Positions 10,741 through 22,324 are shown, counted from the first letter of the stretch. The stretch is 64,000 bases of DNA from Trichosphaerium sp. ATCC 40318 (GCA_038496445.1 JALMLS010000081.1:124001-188000); one strand, 5' to 3'. Numbers and translations are program-made. Notes: generated by a model not told the origin, from the letters alone.

Positions 10741-11020
10741 GACATGTACAATATACGTACGTGGCACGTACTTTTCACACGTACAATATACGTACGTGGC
10801 ACGTACTTTTCGCACGTACAATATACGTACGTGGCACGTACTTTTCGCACGTACAATATACGTACGTGGCACGTACTTTTCACACGTACAATATACGTAC
10901 GTGCCACGTACTTTTCACACGGATGAAATACGTACGTGGCACGTATTTTGACACGTACAATATACGTACGTGCCACGTACTTTTTCACACGTACAATATA
11001 CGTACTTCACACGTACTTCC
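10741..11020. repeat. 35-bp tandem array, right (about 8 units)
   Basis: About eight units of the same 35-bp sequence as the left array, with one unit carrying a GGATGAAA change near 10920. Most centres are G and two are C. The array abuts the right terminal inverted repeat, as the left array abuts the left one. Confidence 0.9.
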
Positions 11021-11121
11021 GATTTTACTACTGAGCACCAACAGCGGTTGGTGGTTTGTGGATAACATGAAAAACCCAACTATTGGTGTTAAATCAAACC
11101 CATGTTTGTTTTTTTTGACAA

Positions 11122-11841
11122 ATTAATAGTTGACAACTGTAGGAACAAATACAAAAGTGCATGGTGATGGGTGGAGAGTTCAGCGTGTAATATACAAATG
11201 TGATAATCCATATAAAGTCACTTTGGATGTCAAACATAGTCACAACATTCGCACCACCAAAAGAAGTACTATTCAAATAGACTTGCTTGATGAGCCCAAC
11301 AGTTCTGATTCTATGTTTGTACCCACCAACAACAATAGCAATGAGCATGATGAGGCTTTTTCAGTTGAAAATAAAGAGACTGCTAAAGCTACAATATTTG
11401 TTCCTGGTCCAAAACACAAGAGCATTTCTATTGTTGTTGTACTTGGTAGACAAAGGGCCTTGTGGTTTGAAAAGGCTGTGTATTATGACATTTTTCAATA
11501 TAATAGCTAAGTTGTTCTAGGGCAATAGAAAGTGGATTGTATGGGTGAAGATGACAATTAGTAACAAAACTTGTGAACACGATATGTGGGAAATAGAAAC
11601 AAAAGAAATAACTGGCTTTAAGAGAGCATTTAAAGAATGGAAAGCCCAGCAGGACACTGTTCTAGAAAAGCTTGCAAAAATAGGAATAGGACACTGTAAT
11701 AATCCTTCTCGTATGTATCTAACAACTAGGTTTTGCAGTGGATGCCCTATGTATCGGCAATGGGTTACAATTGATGGAAAAACAAAGCTTGTTACCATTC
11801 CACAGTTTTATTGTACAAAATGCTTTTACAAGTGCCACTAG
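11122..11841 (+). CDS. Unassigned two-exon coding region beside the inverted-repeat element
   Basis: I do not recognise it. One open frame (to about 11510) contains KVHGDGWRVQRVIYKCDNPY and an acidic, Asn-rich stretch. A second (11545-11841) contains KEITGFKRAFKEWKAQQDTV and a C-terminal Cys-rich end (CSGCP, CTKCFYKC) with a stop at 11839-11841. The two are separated by about 40 bases and could be joined by an intron or be separate. The CxxC pairs suggest zinc binding. Origin from a mobile element is possible given the surroundings. Confidence 0.35.
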
Positions 11842-12420
11842 ATTGTATACATTGGTATAGATAATATCCCATACTAAACACTTGTATTTGGGGCTTCTGT
11901 AGTATAGGAGAAGCATTTTGTGTAACTGAGGAAGGCGGGTTACACCTAACTATTTGTTTTAGGTAGAATGCTGTTGTATTTAACTTCTCTACTTGTTTTG
12001 TGAGCCGTACTGAGGTGTTGTCTAAATGTGTTATGTACTTTCATGGTTTGTATCAACGGTAAAATAGCCTATGTGTGATTTGAGGTAACATTTGGCGAGA
12101 TAACACAGCTTTTTGCTTTTTTTGCAAATGTAAAAAAAGGCTAACATCCATGCGCATTTGGATGCATATTTTTTGCATTTTCAGCACCGCCAAAAACAGC
12201 ACGGCAGCACTATAAAAGAACAGCGGAGTTGTTTCCGAACGGTTTTACTTCATTTCAGTGAGCTGGGCTTATTCAGCGCATGGAGATATTATGGCTCAAT
12301 AACTCCATTAAACCCCTTTTTAAAGACGATTATTGGTTTTGAGATTTTTTGCCTAATTAGGTAAGTTCTTGCTTAAGCATTTACAATAAGGCAGGATTGG
12401 TGAAAAAAGCAGGTAAAATG
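11842..12420. other. No gene recognised; older repeat fragments
   Basis: No coding evidence. Around 12280-12340 the words ATTATGGCTCAATAACTCC and TTTTTAAAGACGATTAT repeat, with changes, a stretch at about 10450-10500. Both copies are therefore pieces of one dispersed repeat. Confidence 0.45.
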
Positions 12421-12553
12421 GCAAAAACATGAAGTTGGTTGATATAAACTGGGTATTGTTTATGTTGGAAGTGTGTACCAAACCTCTTTGTAATTGTTAT
12501 GTGTTATGTATCATAATAAACTGTTATTTTCTTTTCCTCTATAAAGTGGTGTT

Positions 12554-12785
12554 TTATGTGTGCCCAAAACATGTGATATACGTGGCAAATAAACGCCCAA
12601 AATGTGCCCAAAATGTGTCCAAAACGTGCGATTTGCGTGGCCAGCATGTGGAAGAGAAACGTGCCTTTTGTGTGGAAAAAAAACATGTCCAAAACATGTC
12701 CAAAACGTGTCTTTTGCGTGGAAAATAAACATGCCCAAAACATGCCCAAAACATGCGATTCGCGTTCTGTCTGATTCCACCACTG
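12554..12785. mobile_element. Small CAGTGGTGGAATC-ended element, one end
   Basis: It ends GTCTGATTCCACCACTG at 12769-12785, the exact reverse complement of 4929-4945. The interior is made of CCAAAACATG and CCAAAACGTG repeats with TTTGCGTGG and GGAAAATAAAC words, the same material as the arms around the LINE. The other terminus is degenerate. Open frames across it on both strands are repeat translations. Confidence 0.5.
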
Positions 12786-13451
12786 AATGTGAATCAATGC
12801 CAGATGAAGAAAAAATCACAAATAAAATGTTATGGAAAGCTACCAACTGGTTAGCTGAATTCAAGGATATTTGGAAGGATTGGGATGGTTTACTTTTTCC
12901 TCCAAATCTCTCCTACCACTGATTAATCCTCACAATACTCATATTAACAAATGTATAATCCACATATTTATCCAATTTCACCATTGTAGGTAATCTGTAC
13001 ATGGCACATACTTTTGACATGTACTTAATCAGCAGCTAACTTACAGATTAAAACAAATAGCAAATCAAACACAACAAAAATGTTAACCTGGCCAAGATTT
13101 AAGCATCATTTAAAGCCAATTTATCAGTTATAACAAATACAAAATTAAGATTTACACTCCAAAATAGGTAAATTCTTTTGAAAAATCAATACCAAGCTGA
13201 CCTCATAGCAAATCATGGTATTGTGTTGGTAAATGAAAACTGGAAAAACTGCAAAAAGTAGTGAAATGTAAAGGTTAAACTGGAAAAACAAAGCCCTCAT
13301 CCAGGAAACAGTGTATGATGAGGTGTATGTGTTTTGGAATGAGTATAAAATTAAACAAAGCATGTATAAAAAAGTAAATTTGAAACAGGGAATCTTTAAA
13401 TATTTACCTGAATAAACAAATAACAATCAAAAGCTGCAATTCATACTACAA

Positions 13452-14576
13452 ATGCTTCAAGGCAAAGTGTACATGCAATGTAGAACTGTTCACGCGCTAC
13501 ACGCGCCGCAGGTTACGAAAAGATCAAATACACCGCGTAATCGCAGGCACCGAGTTCAAACAAGGCCCATCAGTACTGGCGCACACTATAGACGCGTTAT
13601 ACGCAACCAATCTTATACCCACTCATTCACCTGCCAAACGCGCTGGTTCTGTACGGTACACGCAAAGGATACAGTGAAATCAGAAGAAAACAAAAAAACT
13701 GAAGAAACAACGCCCAATCAGGCCCCTCCGTCCACTACTGACGCGAACGCTATCAAAAAAGCGAAAGAGCTTGAGGATAAATTAGCAGAGCTGAGTGACG
13801 ACGAGCAAGACGCACTTTACAAAAAAGAACAACTGGCTATACTCTTGAAGCAACGCATGCACAAAAAAGACGAGTTGAGCGCTATTGCACGCGTAAATTT
13901 CAGCATAAAGTACGCTACACTACCAAACCAACGTCATCGCTCATGCGCGTACCTAGGTACTTATTACCAGGTGTCCAATTGTACACATGTGCGTAATATT
14001 GTACAAATGAAGTTGAGTATCCACTAACAAGGCTTTAGATGTATGGCTAGGAGGATTAGCTGCCTTGGCCGGCATTACACATCTAGCAGGTAAACTGTCA
14101 AAATATTGTTAGTCTACAATGTTTACTTACACCTTTGGTAACCAACAGGGGCAGACACAATAGTGCTAGCGTATAATACCCTAGGATTGGCGTCAATTGC
14201 TGACTTGGAGGCCTATGTACAAACCAAGTCGGCGCTGTTTCAACCTTTTTTCGCAGCCCTGTACATAAACGAAGTGGCAGAGTTCATACGATTGCCGTAT
14301 GTCATTGGTGCTACTTACTTAAAGCAACAAAATGCTCCAGGATTAGCGCCAGAACTGCAAGACTATTATCACACCTATGACAATTTTTTGAAGAGGCGCA
14401 AAGAACGCAAAGAAGAACGCGCTCGAGCTATAGAACAATCCAAAGAAGAAAACTGGGAAAGAGCACAATACTACTGTGGTCCAGAGGCAATGCCAGAGTC
14501 TTTAAAAGACAAATCCACGAACGACGGAGAGAAACAAGAATCCAAAGACAAATCTACAGCGGCGCCAAGCACGTGA
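13452..14576 (+). CDS. Putative mitochondrial protein, about three exons
   Basis: I do not recognise the family. The N-terminus (from ATG 13452) is rich in Arg, Ser and Thr and almost free of acidic residues for about 60 residues, as in a mitochondrial presequence. A charged coiled-coil-like stretch follows (KAKELEDKLAELSDDEQDAL). A middle exon near 14030-14090 encodes VWLGGLAALAGITHLA, a possible membrane helix. The last exon (about 14155-14576) encodes LAYNTLGLASIADLEAYVQT and a highly charged Lys/Glu-rich tail. The stop is at 14574-14576. Intron ends near 13900-14030 and 14092-14152 are approximate. Confidence 0.5.
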
Positions 14577-14843
14577 ACATGTGACAAGTAGAATTTCAGT
14601 TTTTTTTTTCTCCTTATGATTTCCACTTTGATCACTCTTCATCTATGTAACCAACGCACCCAAATAAAGTTAGGAATCATTGTATACTAATACACGCTCT
14701 TTTTTCATTAAATAACTCCCACGTGAATGAGAAAAACTGGCGCTGACTTTTTTTTTCTGGAGAAAAAAACTGAATAGCTTTTGTACTTGCGACCCGCAAG
14801 GTTCGTTCCTGCACCACAACGATCATTATCCTTGCTATACAAG

Positions 14844-17800
14844 ATGGATAAGCCTTTTAACGTTATACGGACTAAGGTATCCATGAAGAAACGGCGCTAC
14901 ATATCTGGAAAGTTTAATCTAGGTACGGCACGCCTTATTACTTCTACTTACCGCAAAACGCACAACTATTTACATTACACCTTTCGGCAGACTTGTCCTA
15001 CATAACCGATCGCATCATAGCCATGGGATTTCCAGCGCAAGGTACGTAGTCCACCAGAAGAATAAAAATTTTGAAATGGCAAGCAACGCACGTTTTTCGA
15101 AGCGGCGTGCTAGATAACGCTGTAAACCCCAAATTTCCGTGACTTTAGTTCGTTCGCTAGTTGCGTACTCTATATAAAGTGCGGTTATGTGTTTTGCACT
15201 CTGGGCTTGACGCACGTGCAAATGAGTTGGAGCTGGCACCACCTTACTGCGCACATAAATTGAATTGACATTAACAAAACAAAACTAACGCAAAAAGGTA
15301 TTGAGGGTCTCTATCGTAACAGCATGAAGGACGTAAAGAACTTTTTGACCACAAGCCATCCAGTACGTGGGTTGATTTTACCCAAATGACTCATATTATG
15401 TTCACGTTACATTGCAAGCCACTCACCGCTCTTAGAATCACTACAAGGTAATTACATATTTTATTGAACCATTCAAGTACAATTTGTCATGACCCATTTC
15501 GACTACCCCACCACTAGATTTACAATCTGTGCTCCGAAAGAAAATACAACCATGACCACTTCCAGAATAGAGTGGCTGAATATCCGTTTGATGATCACAA
15601 TCCTCCGCCCTTTGATCTTATCATCAAAATCTGCGCGGACATAACTGAATGGTATATACACTTGTTTGCACTTATCCAATAATTCCCCGCTTTAGGCTAG
15701 ACAGAGATCCAGCCAATGTGGCCGTACTTCACTGCAAGGCTGGAAAGGCAAGCTTTATTAAGCACCAGATTGGCGACAAAGTTAGATGTCCTCCTAATAT
15801 ATATTGTTTTCTTTAGGGCAGAACTGGAACAATCATATGCTGCTACCTCCTTCATTCTTGTACCTGCAGAACCGCCTCCCAAGCGCTCACATTTTTTGGT
15901 GAAAAGAGGACACATGACGGTAACGTAAGTGTTACAATACCATCGCGAATGCCACATCATCGATACGCTTATATAATCTTCTAACCATGTTTTTTAAAGG
16001 GTGTTACTATACCTAGCCAGCAGCGCTATATCACATACTTTGAGCAATCTCTAAAGCCCTCTGCGAGCTACGTTGGATCTCGCACGGTGTATCTTAACTC
16101 TATTCGTGTCTATAACCTGCCACAAAAACGTGATAAATACTACGTCGGCATAGCAGTCCGCCCCAAACGCTCATTTTATGCTAAACCCGCTGTACGTCCT
16201 CTATTCGCGTCCAAGACAAGCCTGTTCGCGTTCCTGATACACCACATTAGTCCAGAGATACCCAAGGACGCGAAAACTGGATGCGTTTCAAGCTGAACGG
16301 CATACCTGTTAATGGAGATGTCAAAGTGGAGCTCTTTTACAAAAACGTTAAGGTACGCTTATAACGCTACTGTAGCTCTCAACATTAAAGTAAAAAAGCA
16401 TCGATTGTTTGGCGTTTGGATCAATACTGAATTCATACGCAAAAACAAACAACGTATCGTTTTTCACAAGTCAGATTTGGACCACAACGATGCAGACAAC
16501 AGACTCTATCCTTCAAACTTCCGCGCTATAATCACTTTTGATATGGAAGCAGCAGTACGTTATAATTCAAGCACGTGTGTGGAACCTGTTTGGCTAACAG
16601 CATGATTCATAAAAGACAGACGAAAATGGAGAAAAGCCTTCACCAAAGTGTCCTTCATGCAAATTGGATATTGGAAAGACACTTTCTATCATGTTCAAGG
16701 ACAGATGTTATCATTGGGAATGCCTTACTTGCGAAAAGTGTAACGCTTCCCTTGTGGAACGAGGTAGACCTTGGCTCTATTAACGACTAGGTTATTAATC
16801 TTTTCTCTCAACAGGCATTTGTGTGGTCCAAATGACGCTCAATGAAACTGGCAAGCTACTGTACGAAAACCAGCAATCTGAATGACCTTCTGTTATCATC
16901 GTATTAACCGGCATAGCTGCGAAAATTGTGAAGAAGGATTCTTGAAACGATGCATTGGGTGCGCGCTTACACCTTAAATATCCTCCTCTACAAAAGATCT
17001 AACATGACCGCGGTTAGATGCAACAAGCCCGCACACAACGACAACGCTTTCGATATTTCTGGTCTTGGGTGGATATGTGGATCATGCTTCAAATGCTCAA
17101 AATGTGATGGCATACTAATGCACCCATCGTAGGTTCCATCATAATTTTTGTAAAAACACACTTCAAAATGACCAACTAACCCCGTTTAGTGATCCCAACT
17201 TCGATCCTGTTTTTAATGACTACGCTGTAGTTGATGGCGAGCTTATTTGTGCAGGTACGTCGCTTAAATATGACGTTTAAGGGTATCCCGTAAGGAATAT
17301 AACTTGTGATAGCACATAAAAACCCAGAATTACTGCAGCAGGCATATGAGGAGGTACAGAATCCAAACCATTGATATGGGGTTAATCAATCGTGTAGTAT
17401 GTTGAAGCTGAAGCGCTTGAAAGTGCGCAAGAGTCAGAAGAGCAGCCTGAACAACCACAAATAGTAGTTGAATCGCCGCCACAGCCTGATTTGGAGGACT
17501 CATCGACAACAGGTCTCCAAAATCTGAAAGCGATCTCTTATTTTAACATGATCCGTTAGGTTTTCTGATAGACGAGTTTGATCAAGTCAGTGCAGGACTA
17601 GAGCAACTACAGAACGATGTAATGTGCATGGAAGTCCCAGGTTCGACCTACATTCCCGTATTTAGACATTGTATGTATGATTCAATTCAAACTAAGTTCG
17701 TCACGCTTGTAGAGTCCAAAACCTTGCAGCGCGCAAATTCAGCAGCAAACCACAAGGCGTCACCGCCTGCGGAGCCTGTTTTAAAAAAGGTGCGTAAAAC

Positions 17801-19559
17801 ATTTAAAAATGGCTAGTGGCGGTTTTGACATTTTTGGTTGTGCAACATAGGTCAAGTCCACATCAGAGCTACAACCTCCGGATGAAGCTGGTAACGGTTT
17901 TAATAAGACAGGCGTCAAGTCTAGATCTCGTTCAGTACTGAGGATGGCGGAGTACAGGAAAGAACCCGGTACACATCAACGCACTTGTACACACGATCGT
18001 ACGAAACTAAGACAGTATTTCAAGGCCGGAGATTTGTGTTGCTTATCAAGGTGGACAAGAGGGAACCTGTCAAGATGCGCGTCACAGTCAAGACGGCGGA
18101 AGAACTCAAAAATGCAGTTTTGGAAAAGGTTCAGGTTTCAAATGTGCGCTCCATGAAGTACTACGATAGGGACTTCAAATCGTACTTGGCTATCGATCAA
18201 CTCGCAGAATTGCCTGATGCCGTCATAATACAAATCCAGACAAAACAAAGCAAGTCACAATCCCCCAACAACAAACTACTTTTGAATTAACAAACTACAC
18301 TGCCCTTTCACATTGCATCTCACTGACTCATTCACTCAGGCGGTTCTTCATGGAGTAATGGGAATGGAAATGGCGATTGGCAAACTTCCAAACCAAAGAA
18401 AAGGTAAGTAACCTTCCATTCGCAGGCAGTAGCTTACGCCATCAATTGTAGAGGACGATTCGTTAGTGTTCACAGAAGGCCATCGGAAACGCCTCCACCA
18501 AAGCCAAAACCTGCACCTGCACCTGCGCCTGTACCCCCTAGGAAAGAACCAACTCCGCCTGTGGAAGACAAGTCGGGTACAACAATCCTTTCTTACCTAC
18601 CTTCAAAAAAAAGTAACATTTATTTGCACATAGTGTCAAAGCGTTCAGCAAGATGCTCAGTTGACAAAAAGTACGGATTTGCTTTGCATCCCACTCATCT
18701 TATTTGTGTTTTTTGTCTCATTGTGTTGTAGTGCCAGTGTCATTTATTGCAAGCTTTGTAAAGGCGCCATCATAGATCAGTATTTCACAGTAGGATCAAG
18801 AGATCAAACATGGTACAAAATCACTAATCCCCTTATCATCATTGTGCGTTCTAAAGCCAATACCACTCGTAGGCATGTTAAGTGCTTCAATTGCACAGAT
18901 TGTGGCAAGTTTTTGGAAGGAGAAAGAGTCGCAGTCACCGAAGCTAAGGGCCTACAGTGCAGATCATGCGCCAAAAAACCAACGATTAAGTGTGCCACTT
19001 GTGGAGAGTTCATATACGGCGTACACACTGAAGCAGTTGGCAAGATGTACCACCCAAAATGTTTCGTGTGTACGTCCTGCTCTAAGCAGCTCCAAGGCAA
19101 TTTTCACCTTGTTGGAAACGAACAACTGGTACGCACAATTAAACAATGCCATCGTGAAAGCGACAGTACACAACAGTGCTCGTTCTAAGTCGTTTCTTTC
19201 TAGCCACATTGTTTGGACTGTGGGCCTGGGGCAGCACGCGGTGGACGTACTGTTGGGGATTGCCTTACATGCTCTAAACCGGTCTCAGACGCAGGAAAAT
19301 ACTTAGAATTTGGGTACAGTGCCGCAGAACGCATCTTAGCGCATCGCTAATCTTTTTTGCCAAACTACAGAGATAAAGTTGTACATAGTGAGTGTTTTGT
19401 GTGTTATCAGTGTAAGAACAAACTCGATCCAAGCATGTTTTATATCGAGGGCAACAAGGTATGGAACCACAGTCACAAAATGACAATTTTCTTTTTTTAA
19501 TGTAAATTACACGTGTTCACGTTTTTACGTCCACATAGTTGCGCTGCGCCAATTGTTAA
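14844..19559 (+). CDS. PTEN: PTEN-type phosphatase with C2 domain and five LIM domains
   Basis: The N-terminal half is PTEN, the phosphatase that removes the 3-phosphate from PIP3 at the inner plasma membrane. Exon 1 (14844-14922) carries the basic KKRRY membrane-binding stretch. Later exons read RIIAMGFPAQ, HYKIYNLCSERKY, YPFDDHNPPPFDL, the catalytic HCKAGKGRTG (about 15740-15825) and KGVTIPSQQRY. A C2 domain follows (GIPVNGDVKVELFYKNV, VWINTEFI, DLDHNDADNRLYPSNF; 16030-16560). Reading then continues in frame into LIM domains (CPSC...HWECLTCEKC near 16650; further CxxC/HxxC sets near 16950-17260, 18740-18980, 18985-19240 and 19240-19559). A Pro/Glu-rich linker and a possible beta-grasp segment (18030-18240) lie between LIM 2 and 3. 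The stop follows LRCANC. Animal PTEN has no LIM domains. Two adjacent genes remain an alternative. Confidence 0.75.
15436..15447 (+). other. 12-nt microexon of PTEN
   Basis: AATCACTACAAG encodes NHYK. It is preceded by ...CTCTTAG and followed by GTAATTAC, and both flanking junctions are phase 0. Without it the protein would read ...SHP-IYNL. With it the protein reads SHPNHYKIYNLC, matching PTEN's conserved HKNHYKIYNLC segment. This match is the evidence that such a tiny exon is real. Confidence 0.75.
15748..15816 (+). other. GC-AG intron inside the PTEN catalytic loop
   Basis: The exon ends GCTGGAAAG and the next begins GGCAGAACTGG, together encoding AGK-GRTG. The 69-base intron starts GCAAGC and ends TTTCTTTAG. 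No GT donor can give an intact HCxxGxxR loop, so the GC donor (AG|GCAAG context, the usual form of GC-AG introns) appears genuine. Confidence 0.75.
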
Positions 19560-19684
19560 TTAGAATGTCGACTGGCCACTTTTTTTTTACAGTGCGGGGG
19601 TCATTTCAAGTGTACTTTATAATAATGGAAACTAAAAAAAAGCTGATTTTGGTTTACAACTACAGCTGTATGCTTTTTTTTTTT

Positions 19685-22324
19685 TCAGTTCACTTGGACT
19701 GCTTTCTTTTTTAGTTTAGCTGCCCGCCTAGAGCGTTCAACATCTTTGTATCTATTCCTGTAGTCTTTCACCTCCTTCTGAAGTGCAGGATCCAAGGTTT
19801 CCCAATGAGAATCCTTGAGAACGTGGTAGTAGTTACGCAGTATAAAGTCAAAGCTATCTTCGCGTAGAAATAAACTCTTGAACGCATCTGCCAGCGCTAG
19901 TGAAAAAATAAACGTTAGACCACGACATACGCGGAACTGTACCAAAGAGTAACACAGCGTTCTCTACGCAAAGGTGTCCTAACAAGAACATTTCGCTGCG
20001 ACGTCTGAGATTCTCAATCATGAACCTGCTGCTCAACTCGAAAACTTCTTGTGCTGTGCTCGCTATTATTTCCTATTTGATATCAACACAACCAGTAGTA
20101 TTACAAAGCCGCCACGTACACCCTTCAAGTTGGAAGAATACAAGTACTTCAGTACTCGCCTAAAGCCTTCAAAGCTGATATCCGGAAATGATATGTTGCC
20201 GTCCGTGCTCTCTTTCAACAATGAAGCGCCACAAAACATGGCCCTGCGCACGCATTAAAACCATAATTTAACAAAATCCTACGCACTTGAAGTAATCAGA
20301 TCTAGCCTGCAATATAATACGGTGAGCGCTGATGGATCGGTTTCCAATAGTTATTGTAGCGTCTGAAAATTTTGATTCATTGATGAGCGCCTGCATCTCA
20401 GACGCGTACGTCGATGCAGGTACGCGATCTACACGTATCACACTGATCGCTCGCTCCGAAAGTGCTTCTGTAGATTGGTTTTGAGTATGGAGAGTCGTTA
20501 GAGTGATAAGCTGTACCTAGTCTGTCCAGCTCAGCCCACTTGGCTAACTTTACCATATCTTCGAGGTACTTGTGATTACAGACAAACTTGTCAGCGTACA
20601 GGTATCGCAACAACGTCTTCACTATAGAAAGCCTGTGTTCTGACAGATCGAGAACGTATGGTGCCCTAGTTGAATATGTGAGTGCGAGGTTACACCGCTT
20701 TTAAGAAAGGACAATAAACATGTTCAAAACGTAGACACGTACTCCAGCTTTGAGATGATATCTCTAAATTTTGGCCAACGGCCCCATAATAATATACAGT
20801 GGGCGTTTAGCTCTTTGCCATCTACACAAAGTTAACGCAATTTGTAGCGAGGTGGCGTGGATGATTTGTGTGTACCTTGACACAATACTTTCAAATCGCT
20901 AAAATCCATCTTATTTACGAGCACCTCAAATCCAACCTCGTCTTTCAAATACTGAGATCTCGCCATTCTCCGTAATTCTCTTGTGGCATAGAACAACGCA
21001 GTCTAACCAATCCGTTAATTGATTTTGTTGGGTTTTTTTTTGTTTTCCATTCAAAAAATGTAAAAACGTGTCACCTTGTCTTCAATGGTGTTCTTGATAT
21101 CTATCACCGCAGGGAATCTATATAGGTTTAGCGAATATACACAAGGCGATTTTGTATCCTCATACTTGGCAGCGATCATTTTGAATATCTTCGTTTTATT
21201 TGACAAGATCGCAAGGTGGAGCGCACTGTTGCCTACAACGTCATTTACCTACATTATATGCAACACAAACTAATTGCAAAAAGGCATACCGTCTAAAGGT
21301 TCCTGTACAGAGGCATCGAGATCCTAGGTTGAATGATGAATACATAGAGCCAATGAAATACAAAGGGGGCGGTTGTTAAATTGTACCTCACGCTCTAGCA
21401 GCAACTCTACTATGTCAGCATAACCAGATCTCGATACCATATGCAACGCAGTCTCGCCTACAAACAGTATACTTAACCATAGGTATTTAACAAGATGATC
21501 ATTTCAATGCTATTCTGTGAAAACTCTTGGTACCTTCTTCGTTCTTTAGGTTGACGTCACAATGTCCAACCTCTATTAGAAATCGGGCAATGTACTTATG
21601 ATTCTTAATGCAGCATACATGTAATGGCGTGCCGTGTTTGCTGCTGTTGTGATTGACAGAGCCTACATTCGGGTGAGCCTCCAGTCAGGGAAAATTATGC
21701 GAAATGACACATTACTGCTTGTAATGTATAAAAACGAATGAGGTGTGCTTACATCCATTCATGAGTAGCAGTTGAACAATATCTACCATGCCTCTAGCAG
21801 AGGCAATGTGCATTGGCGATACAGTCCTAAAATTTGAGTTTGTAGACGAACGAGAGGGAGAAGGTAGTAGCACACCTGCAAATGATGGATGGATCAGCTC
21901 CAAAACGGAATAACTCTTCGACGATTTCGCCCTCACTACGCAACACTGCCAAGTGCAGTGGTGTTAATCCGCGGCACCTGAGATGAATGAGTACACATGA
22001 CGCAAAAACTGTTAAAAAAAGCAAGAGTGTAACGCACACAATGTTTGGATCAGCGCCAGCGTTCAATAAAAACGGAACAATGTAGTTATAGCGTCTAAAA
22101 ATCGCCTTGGGTAGATTTTAGCGAAAAGGTGTTACAATAACGCATCGAAATTGTGTCTTTACGCTTATTACGCTTACCAAATACAAGGGAGTGTATCCTT
22201 GCTGTTTTTCATTAATGTTATCTTGTAAATTGGGTGCCGTCCTCAAATACTCCAAGGAGCCAGTCTCAACATGAGCGTGAATGCCTCTAAACTCTTTATA
22301 GGTCTGTGGGTGGCGTGCTGTCAT
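19685..22324 (-). CDS. Ankyrin-repeat and BTB domain protein
   Basis: From ATG 22324 the minus-strand exons encode at least six ankyrin units: GYTPLYLV, LTPLHLAVLR with EELFRFGADP, VSPMHIASARGMVDIVQLLL, GTPLHVCCIKNHKYIARFLI, GETALHMVSRSGYADIVELL and GNSALHLAIL (22250 down to 21160). BTB/POZ segments follow (RYLYADKFVCNHKYLEDMVK near 20590; SFEGFRRVLKYLYSS near 20150) and then a helical region resembling the post-BTB helices (RFMIENLRRRSEMFLLGHLC). The charged C-terminus ends at 19685. The order ANK-BTB-BTB resembles animal ABTB1/BPOZ-type proteins, which serve as adaptors for cullin ubiquitin ligases. Exon ends are approximate. It is convergent with the PTEN-LIM gene, 125 bp apart. Confidence 0.6.

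Larger units (their letters stand above)
8978..11033. mobile_element. 2-kb inverted-repeat element with subterminal palindrome arrays
   Basis: CAGTAGTGAAATCGG at 8978-8992 and CCGATTTTACTACTG at 11019-11033 are inverted copies differing at one of 15 bases. Directly inside each end is an array of a 35-bp near-palindromic unit. The interior holds degenerate versions of the unit (about 9400-9500, 10010-10080), a diverged LINE 3' fragment and AT-rich sequence. I see no transposase, so it is likely a non-autonomous DNA element. No target-site duplication is evident (flanks TACGTCAG and AGCACCAA). Confidence 0.6.

Noticed and set aside
12504-12922. Overlapping Cys/His-rich frames resembling zinc fingers
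   Set aside because: They come from the CCAAAACATG repeat of a small mobile element (CFGHVLGM in three frames).
14844-16600. Tensin or auxilin rather than PTEN
   Set aside because: The catalytic loop is HCKAGKGRTG with Cys and Arg intact, and HYKIYNLC matches PTEN closely; tensin lacks these.
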